This document shows, one piece after another, positions 46,101-57,515 of a stretch of 64,000 nucleotides of DNA; the first letter of the stretch is position 1, and the number at the start of each line of letters is the position of its first letter. Source of the stretch: Serilophus lunatus (taxonomy: Eukaryota; Chordata; Aves; Passeriformes; Eurylaimidae); contig VXBA01002403.1 of the NCBI GenBank assembly GCA_013399895.1, positions 470,092-534,091 on the forward strand. The letters are read 5' to 3'. The position numbers and the translations under genes are program-made. A model generated the notes under the pieces. That model was not told where the DNA came from. It saw nothing but the letters and a program-made list of their open reading frames with translations, and ran no database searches.

Positions 46101-49100
46101 CAAAGGAGAATGAAAAGATATAATTGGTTTTTATAATAATCCTGTCTTATATCACTATCAACAAGCGTCATGTGTTTTTTCTACAACTTTGTTGCACAAA
46201 TTCCTAGCAGCTAAATTTGAACAGTAGAATGTAGAAGTAAATTATTTAAATCCCTGTCCTAAAACAGTGTCAGCTGAAGAATTAAATAGTTAATAGCTGT
46301 ACTAATACTTCTGTAGCACCAAAATGCCTGTGACAGTAAATTGTGTACCAGCTATGAAAAATCCGTATTTGACAGTTAAAGAGCATCTGCTATTTCTATG
46401 TATTTACATTATTACATTTTAACAAGTGCTTTAGTTTTGTTTCTAATAATATATTGAACTGCATTATTGTGGCTTTAATGTTTTTTTGTGAACAAAAGCT
46501 TTAACAGTATTTAATTTTATATTTGCTCATTAGTTGTCAAAAATTGTTGCCTTTGGTTTGAAGCTGAAAGGGAGTTGGAAAGGATTCAGGAAAAAAGCCC
46601 AGGCAGTCTCTCCTAGGATAATACTCCTTTTTTTTTTTTTCCTTGTAGTCATGCATATAATAAAATGTATGTATATTGTGAGGTATGCAAAAGCAGTTTT
46701 ACATTGAAAATAATGAATACAGATGAGAGCTGACAGTGAAAGAAGGGGAGAGATAGTGGGCAGGTTTTAGTCCGTGTGTTAAGCCCTGACTCTGTGAACT
46801 GTTCTGCATAGGTAATCCGATGTCTCTGTATTGAGCTCTGCTGACTCTCACAAGTTTACAAAGGTTTGCCCACCCAGATGAGATTATTTTACCATGTCTT
46901 TGCTTATGTAAGTAACCTCACAACAACTGCTTTAGGTTTTTCCCATCTTTGTAAAAGCAGCCTTCCTAGAAGAAAGAGAACACGTGTTGCCTTTCATTGT
47001 GGGTCTGTTATACGGGTGCTAAGCTGCTGGTTGTCAGTGAGCTGCAGACTTCTGTTTCTCGTGTTTTGTTTTTTAGATATAATTGTCATGTGTCAAAATG
47101 TTGTAACAGGAGTTCTGATAAAGATTGCTAGATTAAAAATAGCTGAGTGTCTGTTTTCTAATCTTCTTCTTTACTTGTGGGAAAGGCAAGAATACTATTC
47201 CTGTCCTGTGAATAGGCATGACTTTAAAACTCTGTTGAACAAAAAAAAAAAATTGGAAAAAGAGGTTCCATGCTGCATTTATAAATTTTCAGCAATGTAA
47301 CTGGTAGTCCAGCAAAAGACATATATTCTTTACTAAGTACTATGAATATATTTTAATATTATTCTTTTATTCACTATAGTAAAGTTTTATCTCCTTAGCA
47401 ATGATTTGTTTGCAAATAGGATGCATTGAGATTAAAATTGTGGCATTGGAGATTTTAAAAGCTGCTTGGTTCCCTGTCTGCCTAGGGACAACCTCCTCCT
47501 ATTTTGTAGCTACACAGTGTTAGTTGGATAGTGTCTCATTTCTTGTATACAATAGTATGCAGTTCAAACCATACATCTTTTTCTCTTTAATTCTATTTTT
47601 TTCTTTGTGACAAACATCTCCCTGAAGAAATAAATTCTTAGTAACCTAAGTAGAGGAAAAACCCCCCTGTTTGATGTTTGTGGTATTCTCTTTTGATAGC
47701 AGGTGTTTTTAGATGCTGATCATGTGTTTATGAAAACACTGTGAAGCTGCTGTTGCAGAACCTGTATATGAACAGAGAGAATCTCATGCGTAGGGATCCA
47801 TAACTGCCATGCAAGGAGATCGAGTGAAGAATGAAGGAGAGGTATTTTGAATTATGAAACTGTAAGATTTCTAAATAATTTCAGAATAGTTAAGGTTCTT
47901 TTTTTGATGGAAAGCTCTAAGACTTGGATGAGAATAGAGTATGGAGTAACATACAAACTGTTTTAACTAGTAAATTCCACAAACTTGAAGATTTATTGGA
48001 CAGTTTCCTTCATTTCTTGTCTACTGGCCCCTGCTCTTTTATTCTCAGAAGAGATAACGGAAGTAACTAATCATTCTTAATTTAGGAGATACAATAAGAG
48101 GTGTGCTAACAAATGATAGATATGGTTTACTCAGTATTAAAGATTGGATGGGTTGGCAGAGAAGATTCTGAGAAATTGGGGTGTGTTTTGGCTTAGGGTT
48201 CCCTGTCTTTACTTGTTCAGTGACTGAGGATTTTCAGCTCTTTGCCTGTCAACCTGATGTCTTTTGTCACCTCTGTAGTCAATTTTTTGAAAGGTTCTTG
48301 ACATTTATTGCCAACAGATACAATGACAATTTAAACATTTTCTTCTCATTCTTTTGTCTTAATAAATATATTCATCTGGAAAGCAGAATCTCTTTTCCTC
48401 ACTTGAGTGTTATAGTTTGCATTGGAAATGGGAAAGTAAAGCAATTGTGCAGAAAATGAAAAGGCATTTTATGAGAACGAATGCTCTGAAAATTTCTGAC
48501 TTCTTCATGTACAGTAAATATTTTGAAATGCAAAGAATGTCCCTACTTTTGGGTTCTTAGTAAGTCTTTCTTCAGAAAAAGCACAGATACAGAAAGCAGA
48601 CATTACATGTTTCATAATGATATCTGCTCTCCTTCTGTTTGATTGCACAGACAATTTGACAGTGATGGACATTACTCATGCTTAATTATTTTTAAAAAGC
48701 ATTTCTAATCTGTAATGTCTTATAGGAAGAGAAATGAACAGGGGACAATTTCAGTCTTTGTGACAATTCAGCAACCATGGCTCTTCAGTTCTTCGACATG
48801 TAGTATAATACAGCAGAGCTAACAGCTGTGAGTAAGCATAGCCCATATAACATTTCTTTCCTGCTAGACATATGATAGTTTAGCATTGTGTAATAATAAC
48901 TATATTCTCTAGTTATGTGATTCTTAATGAATTAAGATGTTTACGTATTTCAGCTGAGGTGGTGCTTATTTCAGTAAGTCACATTGAGAAAAGCAGCTTG
49001 TAAAGTTGCTTTCATATGTCAAAGTAATGATAAAATGAGTTTGAGGCCTTTATGATCAAGAACAGTTTCTGCCTCTTTTTAATGATATAGAATAGTAATG

Positions 49101-51780
49101 ACCTGCAGTTTCATTTATTCTTGGAAAAAGTATAATTGCAAAAATTAACTTGTCATACACCACAGCTCAGCAAAGTTACTTTCCTATAAGTCTGTGGTCA
49201 CAGTATGTTTTTTTGCAATTCAGCATCTGGCTCTGTGGGGTACTGATGGCTTCTATGAAGTAAAGTACCAGGGTGAGCAATTAAATGTAAAATGACAGCA
49301 TAAAATATGATCATTACGGTTATACAAAAGACACATTTATGAATTTTGCAGATAACTGTCATTTTTTCTACTCATATTTGCTCTTTCTTTGTTAGCTTAA
49401 TATTTCTAGTGCAGTTCATTTCTTTTCTTTTAAAAAGTGAACAATGCCATTTTAATTATCCTGACACTTGTTTGTGTCTTTCTTATTTGTCACATTTGAA
49501 GGCTAATGATAACTCTTTCACTTTGTTCTGACACTATACTTTCAACTTTATTTCAAAATCAAGGACTATTTTTAAATTAACACGAAGGTTGCATGATTAG
49601 GCTAGAATTTCTTATGGAAATCAGTTTGTGTTGTGTTGATCAGATAATGTGCTGCACCTGAAAGAAAGATTATCTATGTTCAATTCTCAGGGGCTAGCGG
49701 GCAATGTTTTGAAGTGTGCTTTTTGAATTTAGCTTGTGTTTTGTCATTGAAGAGAGAAGATTGGTCATGATAGAAGTTATTTTAGCTGTATTAGGTATCA
49801 GAAATACTGTATAGATTTTTCTGTGTGTGTTTTCTTTGCAAATATCTGTTTTTATACTAGAATAAGAGTCCTTTCTGTAGGTTATATTTTCACTATCTGG
49901 GGTGGGAGGAGTGTCATGTTCATATATATATATATTTGTCATTGTATAGGATGGTGGTAATCATTGTGCTTTTTACCAATGTTGCTTGGATATACTGAAG
50001 GAAAGGGGAGGAGGGAAAAAAAAGGAAAATGATCAGAAACCCCTAACATTCCATAGAATCCTAGTAATGCAAAATACCCCATTACATTTCTCTACTGATA
50101 GTCTCACTTTTTCTTTAAAAACACTTACTGGTTTCTAGTGATGCCACAGAGGAGACTATAGCAATACACAGTTTTATCTGCAGTTTTCAAAACCTTGGCA
50201 CGCAGCAAGGGACAGGGGAAGGAAAGCTCTTTCATCCTCTTTCCAAGAGAAGTCATAACCTACTTCTAAAGCCTCATTAAAGATGGCAATCATCAAAATT
50301 GCTGAGCAAAAGGTATCTGTTTACCATGTATTTAAAGAACAAGCAAAACCGACCACTAATGACTAATTACTCACATTTGCTTTCTCTAGAAAGCTGGATG
50401 CTCCTTCCTTCTTTTCCTACCATAGTAGCTTTTCTTAAATGCATGTAGTGCCCTGGAGATCACGTGCCTGGTAAAATTACCAAATGTTATTTAAATGTCT
50501 GAGTGGGGAAGACAGTGTTTGTCTTGGAAGCCCCTCTGTCTCTTCAGCTGCCTTTGACAGGGGGGATTAGCAGACACTCCTTGTGTTTGTGAGTAGGGGT
50601 GGGCCATGGAGTTTGAGGTAGGGGTGGCTGGGCTGCAGTCTGTGCTTCACCTGGGGAAGGTCCCTTCACCACCACAGGTCAGAAGGAGGCAGAATCCCAT
50701 TATGTTCAATGGGAAATGTGAGATGCGTTAAGCAGCCCTCCCCTCAATTAAATTGATGGCACAGTAACCTGGCATTGATTCCCTGGTGATAAGGGAGATG
50801 ACCCCACTTAAGAGTGCAGAGAAAAAAAATGATAGGAGCAGAGTGTAGTTCTCAGTCAGCATTATGCGTATAAATGGATGGTACACAGAATTTAAAGGGC
50901 TAGGTAACTCAGACTGGAAATTCTTGCTTCACTGAGACCTGCCCTGTTAAAAAAACTCTTCAAAGTTGACTGGCTTTTAAGTAGCAATTTGAGATGGAGA
51001 TGGAGATTTAAGAATCTTGGAGCATTTCTATTTAGAGCACCTATTGTGTAATCTCCGCAGTCCCATAGCGTAGAGAAAGGTTTGTGATAAAAAGAATTGG
51101 AAATTAAAAGGGATAATATCTGTGGCAGACAGTCTCAAGGGGATTCAGTATCTCTCAAGCAAGTATGATTCCAATATAAGCTCCTCAACTGAGACTGTTA
51201 TTAGGTACAAGTAAGAGCTAATTTTTTACAGTTTATGTCTCTGTGAATACGAAATGGAAAACAGGTGAAGAGTCAGAATTAATTAAGAGAGAGGAAGAAG
51301 AGCTAGCTATCCTAGTATAGTTTGAAATCTGAAATGCCATGAATACTAAAGAGTGTTATGGTACAGACAGCGCTGTCAGGAGGAAGAGAGGGGATCGCTG
51401 TCACTCTCATAGGTTTGGAAAACTTGCCTGTAATATGCAAAACTGTTTTCCTTATAATGTGGGTTTCAGTAGTCAGCTTGAGGTAAATTAAAAGCCCTTA
51501 GGAAAAATTGTTGCCCCAAAAGAATCAAAAAAGGTACCAGAAAAAGTCTTTTATTTAAATTGCAAAAGTTTAGCACTATATGCCTTGTTTACTCGTATCT
51601 TTTAGGTTATGTGTGTATCATGCAGTATAGTGCTGTGTGGAGAAACCTTGGCTAGCTCTCTTCCTTGATGTTCCACCATGCCTAATGTCTCTTGCTTCTC
51701 CATATAGCTAATTTCTCTTGTGCAATACCTCCATAATGTACTTACATTGCTTCCAGCAACAGCCCTTCCTCTGAACTGTC
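46101..51780. other. Non-coding DNA, nothing firmly recognised
   Basis: Contains a 13-T run (46628-46640), a 12-A run (47241-47252) and an AT repeat (49921-49937). The longest frame (+ 46866-47300, 144 codons) is Cys/Leu/Phe-rich with no motif. Parts of 46130-46500 and 49620-49700 (AGATAA and AGATTATCT, GATA-type words) have a conserved-element texture but are not distinctive enough to separate. Confidence 0.5.
49921..49937 (+). repeat. (AT)n microsatellite
   Basis: About eight AT units. Confidence 0.85.
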
Positions 51781-51794
51781 AAGTTGACTGAAGG

Positions 51795-51965
51795 GCAAAG
51801 AATTGCATTATGCCATGCAGGCCTGCCCGGAATTGCATAATGTGTTCTGATGACCGCAGCATTTACTGCCATCCAATATATGTTTGTAATGATTACTATG
51901 AATGTATGTTATAATAGTGGATTTGTAAGCTAAGCACCGTACGGCTATGTAATAACTTATTGAAA
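51795..51965. promoter_or_regulatory. Candidate regulatory element with spaced ATTGCAT repeats
   Basis: GAATTGCATTATG (51800-51812) and GAATTGCATAATG (51830-51842) are identical in 12 of 13 positions and start 30 bases apart. The palindrome GCAGGCCTGC (51817-51826) lies between them. TTGCATAA/TTGCATTA words are related to C/EBP and POU sites. The next 120 bases are repeat-free with several CpGs (GACCGCAG, CACCGTACGG). Confidence 0.35.
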
Positions 51966-54455
51966 GTTTGGATGGGTCTGATAAATCCCTGGAGGAGGTA
52001 GCAGCTGGAAGAAAATTGTTCCCCAGCTTTTAACTGGTTAGCTGTTGCATAAAGTGCTGTTTAGATTGGTTGCTGTTTGAAAAGTAACTGTTTGTCCATA
52101 GTCATATAGAGCAAGAGCTGATAAAAACCCTAGAGAAAATCTCATAAAAAAGGACAAAAAAGTTTTCCTATGGTGGAAGGACCCAATTTTCTGTTAATCT
52201 GAACTGGAACAGTACTGATATGTAATACTAGAATGTACTTTCTCAACTGCTTTCTTCTTTGCTGTCATACCTATTATTAAGGAAAAATAAATTGCTAACT
52301 TTTATGATGCCTCAGAAGTATTAACCAAGTGTAACTGATACAGGGATGTCTACAGAAGTACCTTTAGCTGAGTAAATTTGAAAGGTGTGAACTTGTCTGT
52401 TCATCTCTGTGAGGTGTTAATTCAGATGCCCAATGATGATGGTTTAAATGTCAATATTGTTAACTGTTCTGTTATTCATGGGCATGAAAGGAGAAGGAAG
52501 ACAGACTTTTCTGCACAATTAAGTGAGCTGACATCTCTCTTTGGTTCCACAAAACTGAACCGTTGGAAGATAGTGCTGTCTCCTGTGTTTTCTCTTTGCA
52601 TTTCAGGAAGAGTGAAGCATAAGCAGCCTTGCAAGGTCCATCAGTGTATGTGATTTTCTGACAGGCATCATCCGTTAACAGCACCATTATCTACTTAGAG
52701 CAATACTTTAATTAGGTGACTTACAAAATAAGCTCTGCCTATCTAGTGGGTTTGCAAAGAGGCTTTTGAGAACCTTCTCTGTACTCTCTTTTTGACATGG
52801 GTGCCAATTGCCAAAAAAAGAATACATTTAGAGTACACATTTTATTTCCTTCTGACTTTAGTTTATTTATGTCTTTTAAGTCCAATATGTCTTTGGCTAA
52901 ACAACTTAGAGGCTTGTATCATTCTCCTGCCTAGGAACTAACCTCCTTGAGAGCACATGTTTTTGAATAGGTATAATGGGCTTCATCATTTCCCTTTCAA
53001 AAGACAAGAATATTGCAAGGATTGCTTTTTCATATAGTTATAGAGAAGTTAAGTGTTTACTATGAGTCTTTTACTTTTCAATTTCTGTTTTCAAAAACTT
53101 CCACTGTCCAAGGGAAAATTTACATTAAAGACAGTGACTGCCTCTGCATGTCTTGCACAAATGAAAATGGCATAATTCCAAGGTTTTCAGTGTTGTATAT
53201 AAAAGGAGAATTACTGTACTGCACACAGAATATATCAGCTTAGAAGAATGTGACCGTAATGAGGAAAGAAAATCAAAGAAGTCGCAAAGTTCAAAGAGTG
53301 AAAACCATGTGCTAAATGGTGCTGTTAGATGTCTTACATTTTTTAATCTGCCATATTGCTTACAAGCTACCTGAATTGTGGGTCTCTGAAAGAATAATAA
53401 TACTTGAAATGTTTTATTTTGTTAGTACTAGTATAAGTCAGTGGGGGGAAAGTAGATGTGATGGTATTTTTAAAGTGTTTGATGAAGTTAACAAACATGC
53501 CATGAAGTTTAATACCCCAGTGTAAAGATAATCCTGCCAATGGGTAAAGATGTCCCTGTCTTGAATTACTTAGTTGCCAGCATGGCAATGGCCCCATTCA
53601 TCTTGGCGATCTGAGGCTTTCCCTCTTCTTAAAATACTACTAGGAAAAAGGAATGGAAGGCTAAATTGTTTTATTTTCCATTTGATAAATGAGGTAAAAA
53701 TAAATACTGCTTATGGTTATGGAACATATCTTGCCTTTAACATCTCTGTTTGTTATTTTAAAAACCATCTTTTTAAAGGCATTTTCAGCTTTCAGGATTA
53801 CATAGGTAGGTTAAAAATTATTGGTAACACGGTCTTTTGACTTCCAGAAAGCAAATGTAGTGCAATCTCAAATATATCTGCTTTTGTGCTTGTTACAAAC
53901 ATTTCTTTGTCACTGAATAAAGCTGTCTAAGTGAATGGATTCACGATAATAGCATGTATTTTTGTCATGTAGATCGTAGGTATGAATAAGAGAAGATTTT
54001 GTGTAAGTTTTTTTAATTAGTTCATCTTTAGCAAAGGTGACTTGGAAGGTGTAAGCTTCTAACAGTTGTGTTGGCTCAACTGATGGTCTGTTTGTATTTT
54101 AGTGCTATAGGTTATCAGTTTTGTTTGGTGTGGTTGCACCAAGCTGCTTTCAAAGGCAAGAAGGCACAGCCTCTGGCATGAGGAGTTTGCATTTTACAGA
54201 CACACAAATTAGGTTCCAAGATTAAGCTGTGTCCATGTAACCGGTTAAAGCCCTTTACAAATTAGTGCCCTGGACTGCTGCCAAAGCACACGAGTGATTA
54301 GCTCTTGTGTACTTAAACTCCAGTAGCTAAGAGTGGTGAAAAAACTCCTATTTGACTGTAGATGCTACTTTAATGTACTGCTCACAGATTGCCAAAGAAG
54401 ATGACAGTGCTCCAAAATGTAGCCTAGCTGTTCACCCATACCACTTTTTAATCAA
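51966..54455. other. Non-coding DNA, nothing recognised
   Basis: Short frames up to 91 codons on both strands overlap each other (52378-52653 + and 52472-52687 −; 53316-53525 + and 53367-53597 −). No repeat family or RNA gene is seen. Confidence 0.6.
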
Positions 54456-54459
54456 GAAA

Positions 54460-54720
54460 TTCTGTAGATGAATGATGATAATGGAGAATAGTGCAAAATG
54501 CCAACTGTCTTGTCCGTTTCGCACATGACAGTGGTGTGTGGTACAGTGGTGTTTCATTAAGAAAGACGGCCTTGTGGTCGGGTACTTGTAGTGTGCAGGC
54601 TAAGGGCATCCACTCATTAATGAAGCACTAAGCGACTCCATCTTAACATTCAACATACGAGGGATGTGAAGGTATATAAGGCTTCGTGTGGAACAGGGAA
54701 CTAATTCTGAGTAAATCCAG
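54460..54720. promoter_or_regulatory. Weak candidate regulatory element
   Basis: A repeat-free stretch with CpGs above background (GTCCGTTTCGCACATG, AAGACGGCC, GTGGTCGGG, TAAGCGACTCC, ATACGAGGG), the homeodomain word TCATTAATGA (54614-54623) and a TATA-like word TATATAAG (54673-54680). No CpG island or transcript evidence accompanies the TATA-like word. Confidence 0.25.
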
Positions 54721-57280
54721 TACATGATTGGATGTTTTAATTTATTTGCCCTGAAAATAAAGGAAATGAAAATATTAAGCTAAAATGACACTCTATATAT
54801 GAAGTGTTTGGAGGCATTGAAGTGAAAGATTTTTGCTCCAGTTGCTATTAGACATATGTAGCTGGCCAAGTTCCTATCTAGAATTTATGTTCTAAGAAAG
54901 ACTGGAATATAGTAGGCTTTGAATTTTTTGATTGCAGCCCTGTAGCTGTAAAAATTGTTCCTTTTCTTTTTGATAGATATTGCCAGTACTCTTTATCATC
55001 CGCTATGTATATATAATGTGATAAAGTGTGTGTTATAGTTAAACATACCTGGCCTGCCTGTTTTTCAGTGCCTTGACATTCCTATTAAAAGATTCTTTAA
55101 TTTTATTTAATTTACAACTGAATTTTCTGGGCTTTGATAGCTGCTTTAAATTGAAATGTGGGTATCTGTTTTGCAAAGACTACTTTTGAATATTTTTAAG
55201 CTGAAATAATTGGATTCCTCATTAAAACCAAAAATAAGTCTGAGACATACTGGAAGTTTTGTAGCTATAGAGTGATATGCATATGGGCAGTGCAGTGGGT
55301 TATGATTTCAATGTAATTTTACTTTTGGAGTTTCCTAAGCATTAGATACCTGATTTTACAAGCTTAATAATGTCATTTAATGCCCTTTATGGTTTGTATT
55401 TGCACAGTAGGTGTGTGGTATCATTACAAAGTAATATGTTCAATTTTGTTAGTATTCTCCATAGTAGTTTTTGTTGGTACAGTCAATAATTTTGTTGTTT
55501 TAACAGTGGATGTATAAGTAAGCATCTGTCAAGAATGCATAACCAAAGGCCTTTCAGGGACAGTATATGCCTAGAAGTATAGTAAAAAAGCTTAGTGCAC
55601 AAGGATGATGAGGCTGCAGCACCACAGCATTGCTGGATCTTCAGAAAAGAAGCGTAAGCTGCTGCTGCTGCTACAATAAGAAGTATGGGCATGCTGTCAT
55701 GGTTGATGAGGCTGTAAAGACCAGATGGGGTCCAGTACAAAAAATACAGGAGTTTTGGTTCCATAGATTATATCATAATCATCAACTGTGCTCAGTATTT
55801 CAAATTTATATACTTTTTTCGAGATCTTGTGTCTTAGAAAGGGACTTGAGTTGCGTGCACTGTAGTGGTAAGTGGTTAGGGGCAGGAGAGATTTAGAGCC
55901 AACAGTGAGTTTAACTTCAGGCCAGCCAGGTAAAATCTATGCCGAAAGGAAGGAGGGAGCTTGTTAGACACACAGGAATGGGAACAACCACTGAGTTACA
56001 ATTAAACTGCTGTTGGCTTGTTTAAGGTTGGAGGCATCTGTCAACCAGTCTTCTATTTGAAAGCCCTGAGAAATCATACAAAATAAACTGCCCCTCGTTA
56101 ACTTGATTTGTGCTCTTTCTGTGAGAGATGTGTTTTCCTTGTTTGTGTGAGACAGAATGATCTGATTTCCTCTCTGCATAGCTCGAATATTGTAAAATTG
56201 CATATCTGATTTAGGATAAAATAAACCTTTTCCAATTAATAAACCTGCGAATAGGTCAACTTCAAAGACAGCAACATAAAACACCCACAAGTGGCCATTA
56301 AATATTTATGGACTGAGCATTTGTTAGAATTATCAATGGGTATCATAGATTTGAAAGGCTGTGTCCCCATGAATAAACGATGATATTAAGCATTTGTAAC
56401 CACTTTATAATTAAGGATATGTTTAAGCTAGACTTCTTATACTTTCTGTATGGTAGTTGTTAAAAATGGTAGTTGTTAGAGTATTTGGGCTGTGCAGTGT
56501 GGTCTGCCTGGTAGGGTAGTGTCAATGTAGGAGTATCATAAAAAGAAGGAAAACCAAGCTAATATCTTTTAGACAACAGAAAAGAAATTAGTAGAGGAAA
56601 TAAACACCTGTGGGAGGTAACAGCCTGGCTCCAACTAAAACATCAGGCTTTTCTGTCATGTCTTTGGATTGTTTGGACTCCAGATCTTTAGGTTTCCGTT
56701 TGGAGACAGGTTCTGGGCCTTGTCTTTCCTTTAGGGCTATTATTTGTAGTGTAGCTAGTGACCTAGAACCTCATAAAAATCAGATGAGGGAGGAAAATAG
56801 TATAAACCAAAACCTGCATTTTCTAAAGCAAGGACCTGTTATGAGAGGTCCTTTAAAAGGCTGTGAAACTATAGCTGATCTGAACTTGTGTGGTTGCCAA
56901 AATTTGGTGCCGTCCTAGCCCCACAGTCTTATCCCTGGCCTCTTCTGAAATGTGGTGCAGAAACCTGCAAGGTAAACTGGATGAGCACTACAAAAGCTTT
57001 TAAGCTAAAAGGAGATTAGCCTCTGATAAGATCAGTGAGATAATCTTGTGGATGGCAAAGTGAACAGCTTTGGGGATGCAGGAAAGGGAGAGTTTGTGGG
57101 GAAGGGGCAGCCCAGCGCCCAAGCACTTTGTGAAATGCCAGGCTTTCCAAAGATGCTGCCTTTAGGATCTCAGGCTCCTGATTTGAAAATACGGTTGTGT
57201 TAGCATCAGCACTGAGAAACAATTGAGTTGGCTTCAGGCCTGTGCCAGTAACATAACTGAAGTCTGACTCTTGTTTGCTT
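54721..57280. other. Non-coding DNA, nothing recognised
   Basis: Includes an imperfect tandem copy of ATGGTAGTTGTTA (56450-56462 and 56466-56478) and a CTG/CTA patch (55657-55674). Frames of about 100 codons (55964-56290 −, 56610-56918 +, 57016-57342 −) have no domain. The stretch 56060-56400 is repeat-free and could be constrained. Confidence 0.5.
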
Positions 57281-57282
57281 TG

Positions 57283-57515
57283 GAACAGGAAGTTCACTTG
57301 AATATGAGGAAGAACTTCTTTGCTCTGTGGATAGCCGCACACTGGAACAGATTTCCCACAGAGGTTGTGGAGTCTCCCTTGCTGGAGATAATCAGGAACT
57401 GTCTGGATGCAATCCTGTGCAGTATGTTCTAGGATGACCCTGCTTGAGCAGTGAGGTTGGATCAGACAACCAACCCATTGTGGTCCATTCCATCCTTATC
57501 CATTCAGTGATTTGG
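57283..57515 (+). mobile_element. CR1 LINE 3' end
   Basis: The avian CR1 3' consensus is followed in order: GGAAGTTCACTTGAATATGAGG (57289-57310), AAGAACTTCTTTGCTC, CACTGGAACAGATTTCCC (57340-57357), GAGGTTGTGGAGTCTCCC (57361-57378), TTGCTGGAGATAATCAGGAA, CTGTCTGGATGCAATCCTGTGC, TAGGATGACCCTGCTTGAGC, GGTTGGATCAGACAACC, then a diverged tail with CCATTCCATCC and ATTCAGTGATTTGG. It is 5'-truncated and non-coding. It is a different subfamily variant from the copy at 20.3-20.6 kb, with GGAGTCTCCC where that copy has ATGTCCCATCCC. Confidence 0.92.

Noticed and set aside
46866..47300. 144-codon + strand open frame
   Set aside because: It ends in a Lys run encoded by a poly-A stretch and has no motif. 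It fits chance in AT-rich DNA.
54673..54680. TATA box as an annotated promoter
   Set aside because: A TATATAAG word alone is common in AT-rich DNA, and no initiator, exon or transcript evidence was seen.
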